64,000 bases of DNA from Lates calcarifer (GCF_001640805.2 NC_066837.1:26061548-26125547), one strand, 5' to 3'; numbered from the stretch's first letter, positions 52,709 to 63,399 are shown. Notes: generated from the letters alone by a model not told the origin. Made by a program: numbers and translations.

Positions 52709-52830
52709 TTTGACATCAGCAGGTCCGCCACAGTCTACTCTTCTGGAAGCAAGGTTATAGTTGGGGAGAAGCTGTAGAGGGAGGATATACTGTGGCTGCT
52801 CCGTTCCATTGTCTAACAATGAATACGGTC
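52709..52830 (-). promoter_or_regulatory. Candidate non-coding first exon and promoter area of gene B
   Basis: On the minus strand the end of this segment reads GTCAAA|GTAAGACT, a good donor about 1.5 kb upstream of the start-codon exon. It lies about 4.9 kb downstream of the poly(A) end expected for the MATE gene. The transcription start is unknown and no convincing TATA box is seen. Confidence 0.3.
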
Positions 52831-53595
52831 ATTTACAAACAAGGACCAACCAGAAATCATTGTTTTTTGGGGAATGCGCATGAATAGATTAGTCGACAAT
52901 TCGACACAACAAATATAGTCGACATTTATTTTTACGAGTCGACTAATTTTTATTTGACAAACTTTTAATCGGGTGGAGGTGGGAGGAGATCATTTACTTT
53001 ATAAAGACGCGGACCCAATATTTATGGTACTGTTGTGCTGAAATCATAGACTGTATATAAAGTACAAGGTAGTTGGTGGCTGCGCACTGATGGTTTTACC
53101 CAGTTGTAGTTCATTTCTAAACAATCGACATAAATGTCCTCTGAACTTGAGCTTGAGTTGTGGTATTACCCTGTGTTTACGTGGTTTCTTTATTTACATG
53201 TTACACATGGAACACAGGCTTTCTACTGGAAAAATGTCTCCAAGTTCAAATAGCCCTGATGACATAGTATGGGTAATTTGTAGATTTTGCAAAGGCCCTC
53301 CACAGTCACAACTGTTTTCACAGCCTGAATAAACTGAACTTGATGAGTTTCACTGGTGAACAGGTGTTTCACTTAACGTTTCCTTTAATAGTAGTTTACT
53401 TTACTTTAGTCAAATACAGATCAAGTCAAATTTTATTTACATAGCCCAATCACAAATCTTCCCTTATTACAATTCCCTCCTCCTTAAACCCTCAAATCGG
53501 ACAAGGACAAACTCTTCAAAAAGACCCTTTAATGAGAAAGATGGAAGAAACCTCTGGAGGGGCAACAGAGGAGGGATCCCTTTTCCAGAACAAGC

Positions 53596-53727
53596 CTGTG
53601 AATATTCTCATTCATCCAGATCATAGTTATCTCAAGGAAGTTTTAACCGAAGTTGTAGTCTAGAACAAAAGCAACTTTCTAGCCTACAACTAAGTCCAGT
53701 TGCTTTCGATTAAAACTTCCTTGAGGT
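53596..53727. repeat. Short palindromic repeat inside the LINE region, shared with 34255-34355
   Basis: The tract tgtgaatattctcattcatc, cagatcatagttatctcaag, gaagttttaa occurs here and, inverse-complemented, at about 34292-34351. The two copies also share aagtccagttgc. Here the ctcaaggaagttttaa arm is repeated inverted at 53709-53726, making a hairpin. Confidence 0.7.
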
Positions 53728-53996
53728 TTTCCAGAACACACAGACAGAAAGCAGATTTGCAGTAAGGACAATCAGGATGATGACAACGTCATAGATTGTA
53801 AATGTTAATGAAGAATATGATCTGGGAGGACATCAAGCAACTTCCAGTCAAGAAGCCTTGGAAAGAGGCTATACAAACATACTGCACAAGAGGCACAACA
53901 AGCACATCGTTCACCCAGAGGTAGAGAGAGGGAAGGAGGAGGCTGGGACACCTGGACGATGAAGATCCAAGAGTGTCTTGTGAACATCAGGGGTCA

Positions 53997-54036
53997 GAGG
54001 AGAGAGAGAGGGACAGAGAGAGAGAGAGAAAGAGAG
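53997..54036. repeat. (GA)n tract
   Basis: Imperfect GA repeat with GGGAC interruption. Confidence 0.85.
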
Positions 54037-54730
54037 GCACACAGCCTGGACACTTGTGCTTGAGGAAATTCACAAAACAGAGGGTTAGAGAGATGCAGTT
54101 GTCATCAGAAAGTCTATCGTAATTTCATCAGCAAGACAGCAATATGCTGTTTTCTAGATTCACTGAGTCAAAGATGATTGAGCCTGGTAACAGGTACCAG
54201 ACCTGAAATAATCAAAGAATAAGCCACTAACTTAAAGTTAAGGCATAAAGATGAGTTTTAGGTTTTGATTTAAAGGTCTCAGCAGAATCAGAATCAGTCT
54301 GATGACAGCAGGGGAAGAGGAAGAGTGCAGTAGGAAAAGGCTCCACAGCCTGCTGATTTCATTTTAACTCTGGGGATGGACAGGAGCCATGAGTTCTGAG
54401 ACAGTGAAGAACATGGGGTGGAAGAAATATTTAAGGAGGGATGAAGGGGCCTGCCCATTTGTGATTTTGTGTGTCATTTGAAGCACTTTAAAGTCTGTTC
54501 TGTCATGAATAGAGGGCCAGTGAATGGAAGCTAAAATTAGTGTGGACTGGACTTAGTTTAAATTTTAGCTGCAGAGTTGTGAATAATTTGAAGACTTTTA
54601 GTACCAGCACATGGCAGACCTGAAAACAAAACATTACAATAATCCAGTCTGGATGGCACAAAGGTGTGAATTAGGGTCTCAGCATCTGCCATAGACAGAG
54701 AAGACTGAATTTTAGCTATATTATTTTTGT

Positions 54731-54768
54731 AAAAAAAAAAAAAGAAAAAAGAAAAAAAAAAAAAAAAA
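54731..54768. repeat. A-rich tract with G interruptions
   Basis: Runs of 6 to 18 A broken by single G. Confidence 0.95.
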
Positions 54769-55571
54769 GGCAGTCTTGATGATACTGATCAAAATAGAGG
54801 GTAGGATCAAACAGAACATGAGGTTCTTGGCTGTCATATTTTGTGAAATCACAGTTGTTGCCTGGTGTCAACGTCAGACCAGCATCTCAATTTTATCAGA
54901 ATTTAGGAGCAGGACATTTTTTGACATCAAGCTGTTCACAGCAGACAAGCAGACCTCTACTTTGATCATTTGAGAAGGGTCTTAGCTTTTACAGGGAGAT
55001 ACAGCCAAGAATCATCAGTATAACAGAGTAAACAAATTCCATGACTGTACAATTTGACCAAGAGTTCACCCTATAGAGGGAGAGAAGCAGAGGACTGAGA
55101 GCAGAGTCCTGGGGTCCACCTAGCTTGTGTAGTATTCCATTGCTGTGTTCCTGCCAGCCTGTTCCTGACCTTTAGACTGCTGTTTGGTTTTTGGATTCAT
55201 TTCCCCTGACCCTTATTAGGTTTATTTGCATTACAGACTGCTTATTTGATTTGACCGCTTTCCTGTCTTTTTTTGTTTGAGCTCCAAGTAAACTACTGTT
55301 ACCTGAAATTATTATGCTCATGCAGTAATCAGTGGTATCAAAAGCTGGACTGATAGACTGAGAGAAGCACAGAGGTGGAATCTGACTCCATAATAAACAG
55401 AAGATTATTTACCACTTCAGCAGGTGCAGTTTCAGTGACAGGGCCTGAGAGCAAACTGAAAAGATACCAAAAGATTTCTGATGGAAAACCTGGATCAAGG
55501 TGTGGTTTCTTAAGTAACAGTTAAACCACTGCAGTTTAAAGCTAATGGGGACTATGCCAGGAGTGATAAAT

Positions 55572-55574
<3 letters not shown>

Positions 55575-55615
<41 letters not shown>
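55575..55615. repeat. (AT)n microsatellite
   Basis: About 20 AT units. Confidence 0.95.
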
Positions 55616-55617
<2 letters not shown>

Positions 55618-56605
55618 CTTAGGATTTAACTTCTCCAAAATTCTCTAAAAATTGTGAATAAAGTCCAGGTGGCCTATAGAGTACCACAACATGTAATGGT
55701 TGGAATCTCTTGCCCTGGACAAAACAATAGCTGATGGGGATGGTTTTAAGAGCCTCCAAAGAGACTACGTTTGAAGGTTAGATTGAAAGCATACCTTTTG
55801 ATTAGGGCAATGGCTCCACTTTGTTTTGTAGCCTGCGCAACATAGGCATTGGTATCTCAGGTGTACACTGCTTGACCAACATGCCAAGAAACGGTACTTG
55901 AGTTTTGGGGGATATTTAAGAAACCTCTCCACCTTTTTATTATAGTGCTCGCATCTTCCAAACCATCATACAGCCTGTTGTGTCCGATGAAATACGACTT
56001 TCAATATGAGGTATAACTAACTACTATTGTGTACACACAATACATACACATACAACATAGTTATATTAATCATTCTATTTATTTATATTCGGTCAGTGTA
56101 TTGCTTACATAACTTTTTTGGTATTGCTGAATTTCACTTTGATCACTGTCTTTGCTATTTGGCAACTTCATTTATTTTTTTCTTCTAAGTGGTGGATGTA
56201 TTGCTGAAATAAAAACATTTAGAGATCACTAAATGCAATTCCTGTGCATACTAAATACCACGGATTGATTCAGGAAGAGGAAGACAATCATCTACATATG
56301 CAATGCAACAGTAGCCACAAAGGCCACTAAGGTTAAAATAAATATCACAGTAGTGTTTTGGTCTTGCAATGACAACGGTTTGATGACAGAAGTCTCTCAG
56401 TTGTCCCGCTGTGGAGCATTTGATGTCACTATTTATTCCTATTATTATAACTGAAAAATACACTTACATTTATATCCACTTGAACTGATGGAACAAAATG
56501 TAAACATCTCAAAATTGTTTCTATGCAATTAAAAACATTTTGGAATTCTAACTGAGCTACTTAACTTTAGCATGCACTATATGAAATATGTAAAAACGTC
56601 TGCAC

Positions 56606-56611
56606 TTTATT
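56606..56611 (-). other. Candidate poly(A) signal of the MATE gene
   Basis: AATAAA on the minus strand about 600 nt after the MATE stop; another is at 56171-56176. Confidence 0.35.
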
Positions 56612-57213
56612 CTTAGTGCTTGTTGTGGTCATTCAGACATAATGTTTGAACACTGAGGCAAACAGCATGGCCGAAGGTTCCTTACATTTTTTTTACCTCT
56701 AAAAAAATCACAGTACAAAAGCACTGGCATTAAGTTCTACATTGGCTTTTGTTATGGCTATCTTGATAACAAAAACCTGCCTGATGTTACTCATACATTT
56801 AACAGACAGTACAACATGAGTGTCCCAATACTCCCAAGTTCAATCATTTGCATTTCAGTACTGGTTTGGTCTGCTAACTCCTAAAACATATCTGGGTCCC
56901 TCTGACTTCCTACTTGTTCGACTTGTCACCTTGTTTAAATCTGCTTGCTGTCACTGAGTGGCTGCCCACTTACCTACAGTATGAGAGGGCTGATGGCTGC
57001 ACCAAAGCTGTAGACTGAGGTGTTGATCCTCAGTTGGATCAGCAGCACAAGTAACCCTTTCCTACTACAAGGGCATTCAGTGTTAACACAACAATACTGT
57101 TCAGTGGAACTTTATAGTATCAAATGTGACAACTTTTGATAGCTGATTGGCTATCAAAGGTTGGACAGATTTGACAGATCAGTCTGATTGGCAGATTTGC
57201 ATCATTAGACGAC

Positions 57214-57455
57214 TTATTTCAACAGTCTGATGAAGAAGTTGCTGGCGAAGATTCCAGCGACGAGGATGACGACCATAACCAGCAATGCCGATCCTCGCCG
57301 TAAAACCAGTTGTGTTACTGAGAGAACATCTCCAACTGTAGTAGTGGTGGATTTATCCTGGTTTGGACCATGTACCTCCTGGTATGTGTGATCCTCCTCA
57401 GCACTCTCACAGCTGGATGTAGTGGTACTGACCTGGGCCTGGTTGTGATTGGGGT
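57214..57455 (-). CDS. MATE terminal exon (QLVLRRG plus final helix)
   Basis: 242 nt, phase 1, acceptor TTCCAG. A Ser/Thr-rich linker, then TQLVLRRG and a helix ending FFIRLLK with stop TAA at 57216-57214. Human MATE1 ends with the same QLVLRRG plus helix arrangement. Confidence 0.9.
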
Positions 57456-60400
57456 CTGGAAGTTTGAGGGAGACCCTTTAGCACTGATACTTAACTCCAT
57501 CACAAGGGACATTTCAGTTAGTGTGCTGGTGTTTACCTGTATTTTCCATCCTGACCATCTCTTTTTCTTCTTTGATTTGGACTCCTGCTCTCACAAGAGC
57601 CTGATCAGAGACATTAAGAACAGTTGTTAATAACATGTTTGACTTCATATAGAGCTCAAGAGAAATAACAAAATGAACAAGTAGCATTTTGATTGGTCAA
57701 GGGATGTAGGTACAGACCTCCTGAGCAGCTTTCTTCCAATCCAGTTTATACAGAAATGCGATGAAGAAAATTGACTGCATTAGCACACAAATGGTAAGTC
57801 CTGTCCATAGTCCTATTACAGAGATGAAATAAGGGTTTTAATGGCTTCCCTGAATGTTACTTCAGAAACAGGAAACAAGGCTACACTATACTGGCAGGAC
57901 ATTATGGATATATTCTTACCCACAATCCCCATGTTTGCTGCAAACATCAGTGACACACCAATGGGGAAACCAATGAAGTAGTATCCTACCAGGTTACACA
58001 GAGCACCAACCAGCTGTTTTCCTGCTCCTCTCAGAACACCTCCAACCACACCCTGTTGACATCAAACAGATCTGGTCAAAAACACTCTGTGAATATCAGA
58101 TTTCAAATGCATGAAATTGTTGTTGAAATTCTTTCTTACCGCAACAGCATCAGCAAGATGCATGAAACCAAATATAAACATGACATCAGCCACCCTCTGT
58201 AAAATATCTCTAAAAACATGCAGACAGAGTCATTACATCAAATGATCATAATAATATATGATGAAAAGCCTTCATTAGATTTCGTTCCAGACAACCATCA
58301 TAGCTAATGTTATATTTTACAAAAACAAAAAATGTGTGTTTAAGTAACCATCTGAAGTTAATTACGTTTGTTTAACTAAAATGGAACTAATTATGCAAAA
58401 GGTACTGGATGTTACTGTGAAAAATAGTGGTTTTGGCATCACCCATATGAGTCAGCATGAAGATGGTGGTCTTAGTTAATATATGACAGTCTGTACAACA
58501 ATGTGAAACTGGCACACAGACTGCAAAAAATGACAGACAAAATAACAGAATCATTTTGTCAGTGCAAGAAAGTAAAAGGTTGTTGTGTCAAATATTTTAC
58601 TCACTGCTCCGTGGTGAAAATGTATCCAATGACATCTTTGGCGATGCTGAGACTAGCTCCAACAAAACATGCAATTATGACTGCAACAAGAAAAAGAAAC
58701 AAAATATATTGGGGAAAAGTGAAGTGAAGACAAGAAGCCAGAGATATTTAAATGGCTGTTCCAATTGTATTCAACTGTACTATTAGATGACAAGTGTGGT
58801 TACCCAAACCCAGGACATTTTGGCATCAATGATACATATAAAATGCAATATAAACAACATAAAGGGTGATTATTAATGATGCGATTTATGGATTAAATAT
58901 TCTCTGATTTCCTGTTATGGGTCCACAGTAAAATGAACTACAAAATAATCAGTGATGATTTCACGTTTCCATAAGCAATACCAAAAATCAATGTAAGAAA
59001 ATGTATTGTTAAGGTTCTGGGAACATGCTAGACTATTTCTGGGACGGATCTGCCATCTGTAGGTGACATTTATTCCAGCAGGTGTCAACAAGTCATAATC
59101 ACTTTGTGTTTGTTCTGATACTGGGAGCCCTTTAAATAAATAAATAATTACACATTATTAACAATGCACTGTGAGATGATCAGTTATCATGTATTACGTT
59201 TGCATTTTCTGTGTGAAGTGCTTCACATGAATGTGTCTTAGTGGGTTATTTGCGTTTATGAGACACTCTGGATCTATCTGCCAAATATATTTGTAATACA
59301 AATGGCCATAAGACCACAGAATACCAAAGTGTTCAATAGTGAACCTATTGAAGACTATATTAAAACCAAATGAATTATTAGTAAATTTATAAATGTTTCT
59401 GTCAACTTTTTTATTTTATTGGGCATAATTTATGAAACACATTTATTTCAAATCTTGTCACCGTCCTATTACTTTTCAGTCCATCACAAAGCCCCTGCGT
59501 CTCTTAAGCTAACAAAGCTCAACAACTGCTACTGAGGCTCCTTTTAGCCAGAGCACAATGTTCTGTTCATGTAAATGCAGGCAACATGTACTGTATATAT
59601 TGGTCCTTACATGCACAGATGACAGGGACTTTGCATGATAATTTGGCCTGCTCTATGTTTCCTGCACCAAGAGCATTCCCAACCCGTACACTGGCAGCAG
59701 CAGAGAATCCCAGTGGGAACTACAGGCAAAAACGACAAGTGTATTAAAGCTTTTGCTTAACTATAATTTCATTGGAGTAATGGCCAGTGCACAAGCAGAG
59801 AATCTGCATTTATACTTACCATGTAAGCTACAACAGCCAGCTCATATGTTATCGACTGAGCTCCCAGCTCAGTCTCACTAATAACACCTGCCAGGAATCC
59901 TCCCACCTCAAACATCCACCACTCCAGACAAAGCATGAGCATACTGGGAATGGCCAACTGGACGAAGGGTCCCCACTCCTGCAGACAGTCAAGTGACCAA
60001 CCTGCGGGTTAGGGGTCCAGACGTTAGGCAACCGTGTGGAACACAATACCTTTTAGTTTATGTTTCCATTTTTTATTTCAAGTTAGAGGTAACATGGTCA
60101 TATACTGATGTAAGACACTGCAAATACTGCAGGTGTGTTTTAGAAATTATAAAATGGGCTTAAAGTTTAAAAGAGCAAACTTTTACTTCAGAGTCAGAAA
60201 AGACCAGATAATTATTGCTACTAGCAAATTATTGATAGTCTTATGTAACAGTCTTCTGACAAATGATGGAACTTAAAAGTAAATCCTACCTCTGAGCTGC
60301 TATGTCACCACTGTAACCTCTCCTCTACACTGCATTACACAGTTACAGAGTGTTACTAATTTTGTCAAACATTATGCACTTGAAGGTTTACAGTGGTCTT

Positions 60401-63257
60401 GTGAAAGACCACCACGCTTGAATGATGAAAGAGGATGAAATTACTAGACAGAATTATAGTAATCAACAAGAGTTTAATCAATTTCATGTGGTGGTCAAAG
60501 ATGGACATCTTACCTCCCCATGTGGCCTTATGCAGACCTCTCCAGCTGATGTAAACATACAAGACCACAGCCAGCAAATACTGAGAGATAGCATTGGCTG
60601 CTGCAGATCCTCTTTAAGAAAAAAACCCCAAAAAACATTCAATTTCAGAGAGAAAAGAAGACATGAAGAAACAGTAAACAGTACTTGTTCTTGACAAATA
60701 TTCACATTTTGTTGGTGAAGAAAGCCCAGCAGGTTTTAATTATGTCATGTTCAGATGGTCATTCATGTTCTCCACAATGTTACAATATACTATCACAGTT
60801 AAAAGATTACTGGAAACCTACTGTAACCAAGTCCAGCATATCATCTATATTGCTGTTGTAATGCATTGGACTACTCAGGCTGATATCAGGCTATGACAGA
60901 CCGATTGGCTGAGCACAGTTAAAGATCAACAGTCATTAAGTCATTATAGGCAGAAACAAAAAAGTCTCACTATGCTGACAGGACTGAGTGTTACAGTACA
61001 CTAATAGTTATTAAGCTCAAACATAGAAATGTTGTAGGAAAACTTACGCAACCCCCAAATCCAGACGAAAGAGGAAGATGTAGTTGATGATTGCATTAAG
61101 GACATTTGCAATTGCTCCAGTTATAACCTGAGGCCATATAATTCCCTGTATACCACAGCAAAACCTTGGTTCAGTATTCATTTTAATGACTGAATAAACT
61201 TTGTGTTAAGAAAATATGAGAATGTGAAAGAAAGTGTTACCTGATTTTGAAGATACCGCCCTTGCAGCTGGTACATAAAAGCTGCCTGCAGAGAGAAAAC
61301 ATAAAAGAGAAAATCTGACCATGAGAGCACATTCTCACAATAACAATGCTAGCATGATGGTGTTCAGCATATAATGTTCACCAAGTTTGATGTGTTAACA
61401 TGCTAACATTTGCTAATTAGCACTAAACGCAAAGTATAGCCAAAGCTCATGGGAATGTTATAGTTCTGCAAATATATAATCAAAACCAATGTAATATATT
61501 ACATTAGTGTCTAGAATGTACTAAACTCACCGGCAGAGCAGGCATGAAGATCTTCACGTACAGCTGGGAGAGACTTCAGGCACAAAGACAAATGGAGCAA
61601 ATAATGTTTGCACATGAAATTGTGGCACTGAGACATATGATTATATATAAAATTGACATGTATGAGTCATTAGGATTCATCTTTCAGTGACTTTCTACCA
61701 AAGTTCATGGCTATTACGACCCAAAAATAAAGACAGTACAAAGTGGTGGACTCACCAACTGACCAGAATTGCTGTCCCTAGAGGCATGCTGCCTTTGTGG
61801 ATAATAACTGGATTAGAATCCATACATGAATCTAATTAAACATTCTTTACAAGTCAAAAACTGTGAACTACTCAATCTCTTAAAAACCAGAACACACCCT
61901 GGATGACAACTAACTGTTACTAATGTGTGACAGTTATGTCGTTCCTTAGTTGTTTCCCATCATCTCTGCACAAAGCTTATTAGAAAACAGACAAATGTTT
62001 TTTGTCGTAATTAAAAGCTGCATGAGTATGATGGGTATCAAGGTATGCAGAGAATATTTCATAGCATAATATTAGTTAATTCATTAGCAAAGCAGTTGGA
62101 ACTGCCATTAAAATTTGGTGTGGCCAGTCACATTGTCTGTTATTTATCATTGTTTTGGATTTTATGGGCCTCAGCTTAACTGTTTTGGTTGATTCTCACC
62201 ATTATTATAGCAGGCAGCTGTACACTACCTGCCCACTGCAGAGTATTCAGCATCTAAACAGACAGATTTTTTGCTCACAGGTGCTGGTGGAGACCTAACA
62301 ACTCCAAATGAAATCTAATGTTGCTCAGTATCTGCTAGATGTATTAAGAAGCAACTGCTTGCTAACAAGTTTGCCATATCAACTTATAAGGGGTCGCATT
62401 TACTGTTTATTTCTGCTTCCCCTGAGTGGCCAAATAAGGTAAGTGTAAGTAAATTAACTGCTACAGATTAACTTCCATTTCTACAGTTCCAAAAGTGTAA
62501 GATGTCAGTCTAGACAAAAAACCATGTCTGGCAGTGTCACTGAAAGAGATAAGTTAAGTCATGTGTTTTGGGGATTAAATAATAACTGACCTGGCAACCT
62601 CTGGGCTCTGTTTGACAGCAAGTAAGAGAGGCTCCAGTGTTGATGAGGGACAGCCCAGCAGGGGAAACAGGCCATCAGCAGAATCAGAACCCCTCTCTGG
62701 AGAATCACACCCACCACGCTTCAAGTTACCGCTCCCATACGTCTGCATGAAACAAGTAAATAGGATACTCAAATAAGCACAACTGGAAAACACCAAATCA
62801 TACTAATAACCAAGGGTATGACTGGTCAAAGAAAGCTAACTTGATACAAAAGCTCATTGTTGAGTTGTTTTTAAGGGGACCCCAGGATAACATGGGAACC
62901 CAGCAGTAGTTTGTTACGTTTGTCTTGGTTAGACAAACAAAGTGAAAGGGCAACCTGTGGTGAGGACAGTACCTGAGATATGAGGGTATCACAGGTTAAC
63001 GATAAACCAGTTCCAATGGAAATACCAGTCACATTAACCACCTGTATATGAAAATAAAACACAATTCAGAGAAAAAAACATTTACATTAACAGATGAAAG
63101 CAGGTACTAGCAGGCAGAGACACCAGAATAAACAGACATGAGCGAGTATCCTCACCGCAATTGATAATGATACTCCTGCAAGTTCAGTTTTCCCCAGGTG
63201 ACCACAGAACACTGTGCTGACGAAACTGATCATAAACACCATCAACTGGGAAATGAC
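57214..63257 (-). CDS. Gene C: MATE-family multidrug and toxin extrusion antiporter (SLC47A1-like), 5'-incomplete, 15 exons
   Basis: Minus-strand exons 63257-63156, 63041-62973, 62742-62591, 61573-61531, 61285-61241, 61145-61048, 60611-60514, 60001-59820, 59719-59611, 58680-58605, 58209-58140, 58052-57920, 57812-57718, 57600-57537 and 57455-57214 (stop). All junctions are GT-AG with consistent phases; 525 residues are covered. The protein aligns collinearly with vertebrate MATE1: [89 protein letters not shown], and the C-terminal QLVLRRG plus final helix ending RLLK. Glutamates matching human MATE1 Glu273 and Glu278 are kept; the position of Glu389 appears as Asp (HLADA). The family exports organic cations in exchange for H+ at apical and canalicular membranes. 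About 45 N-terminal residues (exon 1) lie beyond the LINE at the right edge. The third visible exon contains three 1-nt insertions. Confidence 0.92.
57537..57600 (-). CDS. MATE exon (charged cytoplasmic linker)
   Basis: 64 nt, phase 0 to phase 1, acceptor GATCAG, donor ACAG|GTAAAC. Encodes a Lys/Glu-rich linker containing [10 protein letters not shown], part of the variable region before the last helix of vertebrate MATEs. Confidence 0.75.
57718..57812 (-). CDS. MATE exon ([10 protein letters not shown]...LDWKKAAQE)
   Basis: 95 nt, phase 1 to phase 0, acceptor GTAATAG, donor GAG|GTCTGT. Encodes the last core helix and LDWKKA (human LNWKKA). Confidence 0.9.
57920..58052 (-). CDS. MATE exon ([22 protein letters not shown])
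   Basis: 133 nt, phase 0 to phase 1, acceptor TCAACAG, donor TGG|GTAAGA. Contains [10 protein letters not shown] and [17 protein letters not shown]. Confidence 0.93.
58140..58209 (-). CDS. MATE exon ([11 protein letters not shown])
   Basis: 70 nt, phase 2 to phase 0, acceptor TTTTAG, donor GCG|GTAAGA. HLADA aligns with human HLFEA, so the family's third key acidic residue (Glu389) is Asp here. Confidence 0.88.
58605..58680 (-). CDS. MATE exon ([12 protein letters not shown])
   Basis: 76 nt, phase 1 to phase 2, acceptor TTGCAG, donor GAGCA|GTGAGT. A helix, then [11 protein letters not shown] (human KDHVGYIFTTD). Confidence 0.9.
59611..59719 (-). CDS. MATE exon ([16 protein letters not shown])
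   Basis: 109 nt, phase 0 to phase 1, acceptor CTGTAG, donor GCAT|GTAAGG. Holds the most conserved eukaryotic MATE block, [12 protein letters not shown]. Confidence 0.93.
59820..60001 (-). CDS. MATE exon (central; EWW and FEVG glutamates)
   Basis: 182 nt, phase 1 to phase 0, acceptor CCGCAG, donor ATG|GTAAGT. Encodes [29 protein letters not shown], with two glutamates required for transport in human MATE1 (Glu273 and Glu278), and [17 protein letters not shown]. Confidence 0.92.
60514..60611 (-). CDS. MATE exon ([11 protein letters not shown]...HKATWGG)
   Basis: 98 nt, phase 2 to phase 1, acceptor TTAAAG, donor GGAG|GTAAGA. Ends in the HKATWGG loop that in MATE1 reads HQATWGG. Confidence 0.9.
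61048..61145 (-). CDS. MATE exon ([20 protein letters not shown])
   Basis: 98 nt, phase 0 to phase 2, acceptor ATACAG, donor TTGC|GTAAGT. A membrane helix matching human PQIVTGVAANLVNALANYLF. Confidence 0.9.
61241..61285 (-). CDS. MATE exon ([13 protein letters not shown])
   Basis: Micro-exon of 45 nt, phase 0, acceptor CTGCAG, donor CAG|GTAACA. Matches human FLYMLQVKYLLNQ, a 15-codon exon. Confidence 0.88.
61531..61573 (-). CDS. MATE exon ([14 protein letters not shown])
   Basis: 43 nt, phase 2 to phase 0, donor CCG|GTGAGT. The acceptor is CCTGAAG, a weak one. Matches human LTQTYVTIFIPALP. Confidence 0.85.
62591..62742 (-). CDS. MATE exon with three single-base insertions
   Basis: Acceptor ATGCAG, donor CCAG|GTCAGT, 152 nt. 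It begins TYGSGNLKR, then one extra base near 62715 moves the conserved VGVILQRG...CFPCW block to the next frame. A second extra base at 62647-62649 moves to the LINT frame, and a third at 62634-62635 returns to the original frame for [13 protein letters not shown]. Removing one base at each point gives 149 nt, which fits the phases of the flanking exons (0 in, 2 out). As printed the exon stays open but about 35 residues are unlike any MATE. Confidence 0.85.
62973..63041 (-). CDS. MATE exon (NVTGISIG...CDTLISQ)
   Basis: Acceptor TATACAG, donor CAG|GTACTG, 69 nt, 23 codons, phase 0. Residue for residue close to the human VINVTGVSVG...DTLISQ exon. Confidence 0.92.
63156..63257 (-). CDS. MATE exon (first visible; QLMVF...FCGHLGK)
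   Basis: Acceptor ACTTCAG, donor GCG|GTGAGG, 102 nt, phase 0. Encodes most of TM1 and the [18 protein letters not shown] loop and TM2 start, the classic eukaryotic MATE N-terminal signature. Confidence 0.9.
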
Positions 63258-63370
63258 CTGAAGTGCAAAAACAAACTCAATACCCTTTGCTCATTTTTTT
63301 ACTTCACAGAAATACCAGATACATTCATGTAAAAAATAAACAAGACAATTTAGACATCTTTTAAACAGTG

Positions 63371-63394
63371 TACACACACACACACACACACACA
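63371..63394. repeat. (AC)n microsatellite
   Basis: Twelve AC units at the left edge of the LINE fossil. Confidence 0.95.
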
Positions 63395-63399
63395 GGAAT

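Larger units (their letters stand above)
53405..55120 (-). mobile_element. Degenerate LINE, minus strand (RT 3' part, C-terminal region and 3' tail)
   Basis: From 55120 downward the minus strand gives GGPQDSALSPLLL (RT block G-P-Q-G-S-V-L-G-P-L-L), about 100 bp later CYTDDSWLYLP (the YADD active-site box, Ala to Thr), then SGLPCAGT and LNSDKIEML-like pieces, and LDYCNVLFSGLP near 54650. The 3' tail, ggctatgtaaataaaatttg followed by acttgat, is at 53405-53450. It has many stops and frameshifts and A-rich interruptions at 54731-54768. This is a CR1/L2/Rex-type layout. Confidence 0.8.
51206..57213. other. Spacer between gene B and the MATE gene
   Basis: Apart from the LINE fossil, microsatellites and the candidate gene B first exon listed here, no coding sequence is seen. 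The MATE 3' UTR probably occupies about 56600-57213. Confidence 0.5.

Noticed and set aside
62591..62742. A lineage-specific novel insert in the MATE exon
   Set aside because: The conserved MATE residues are all present but in the other frames, so the apparent new segment is a frameshift artefact.
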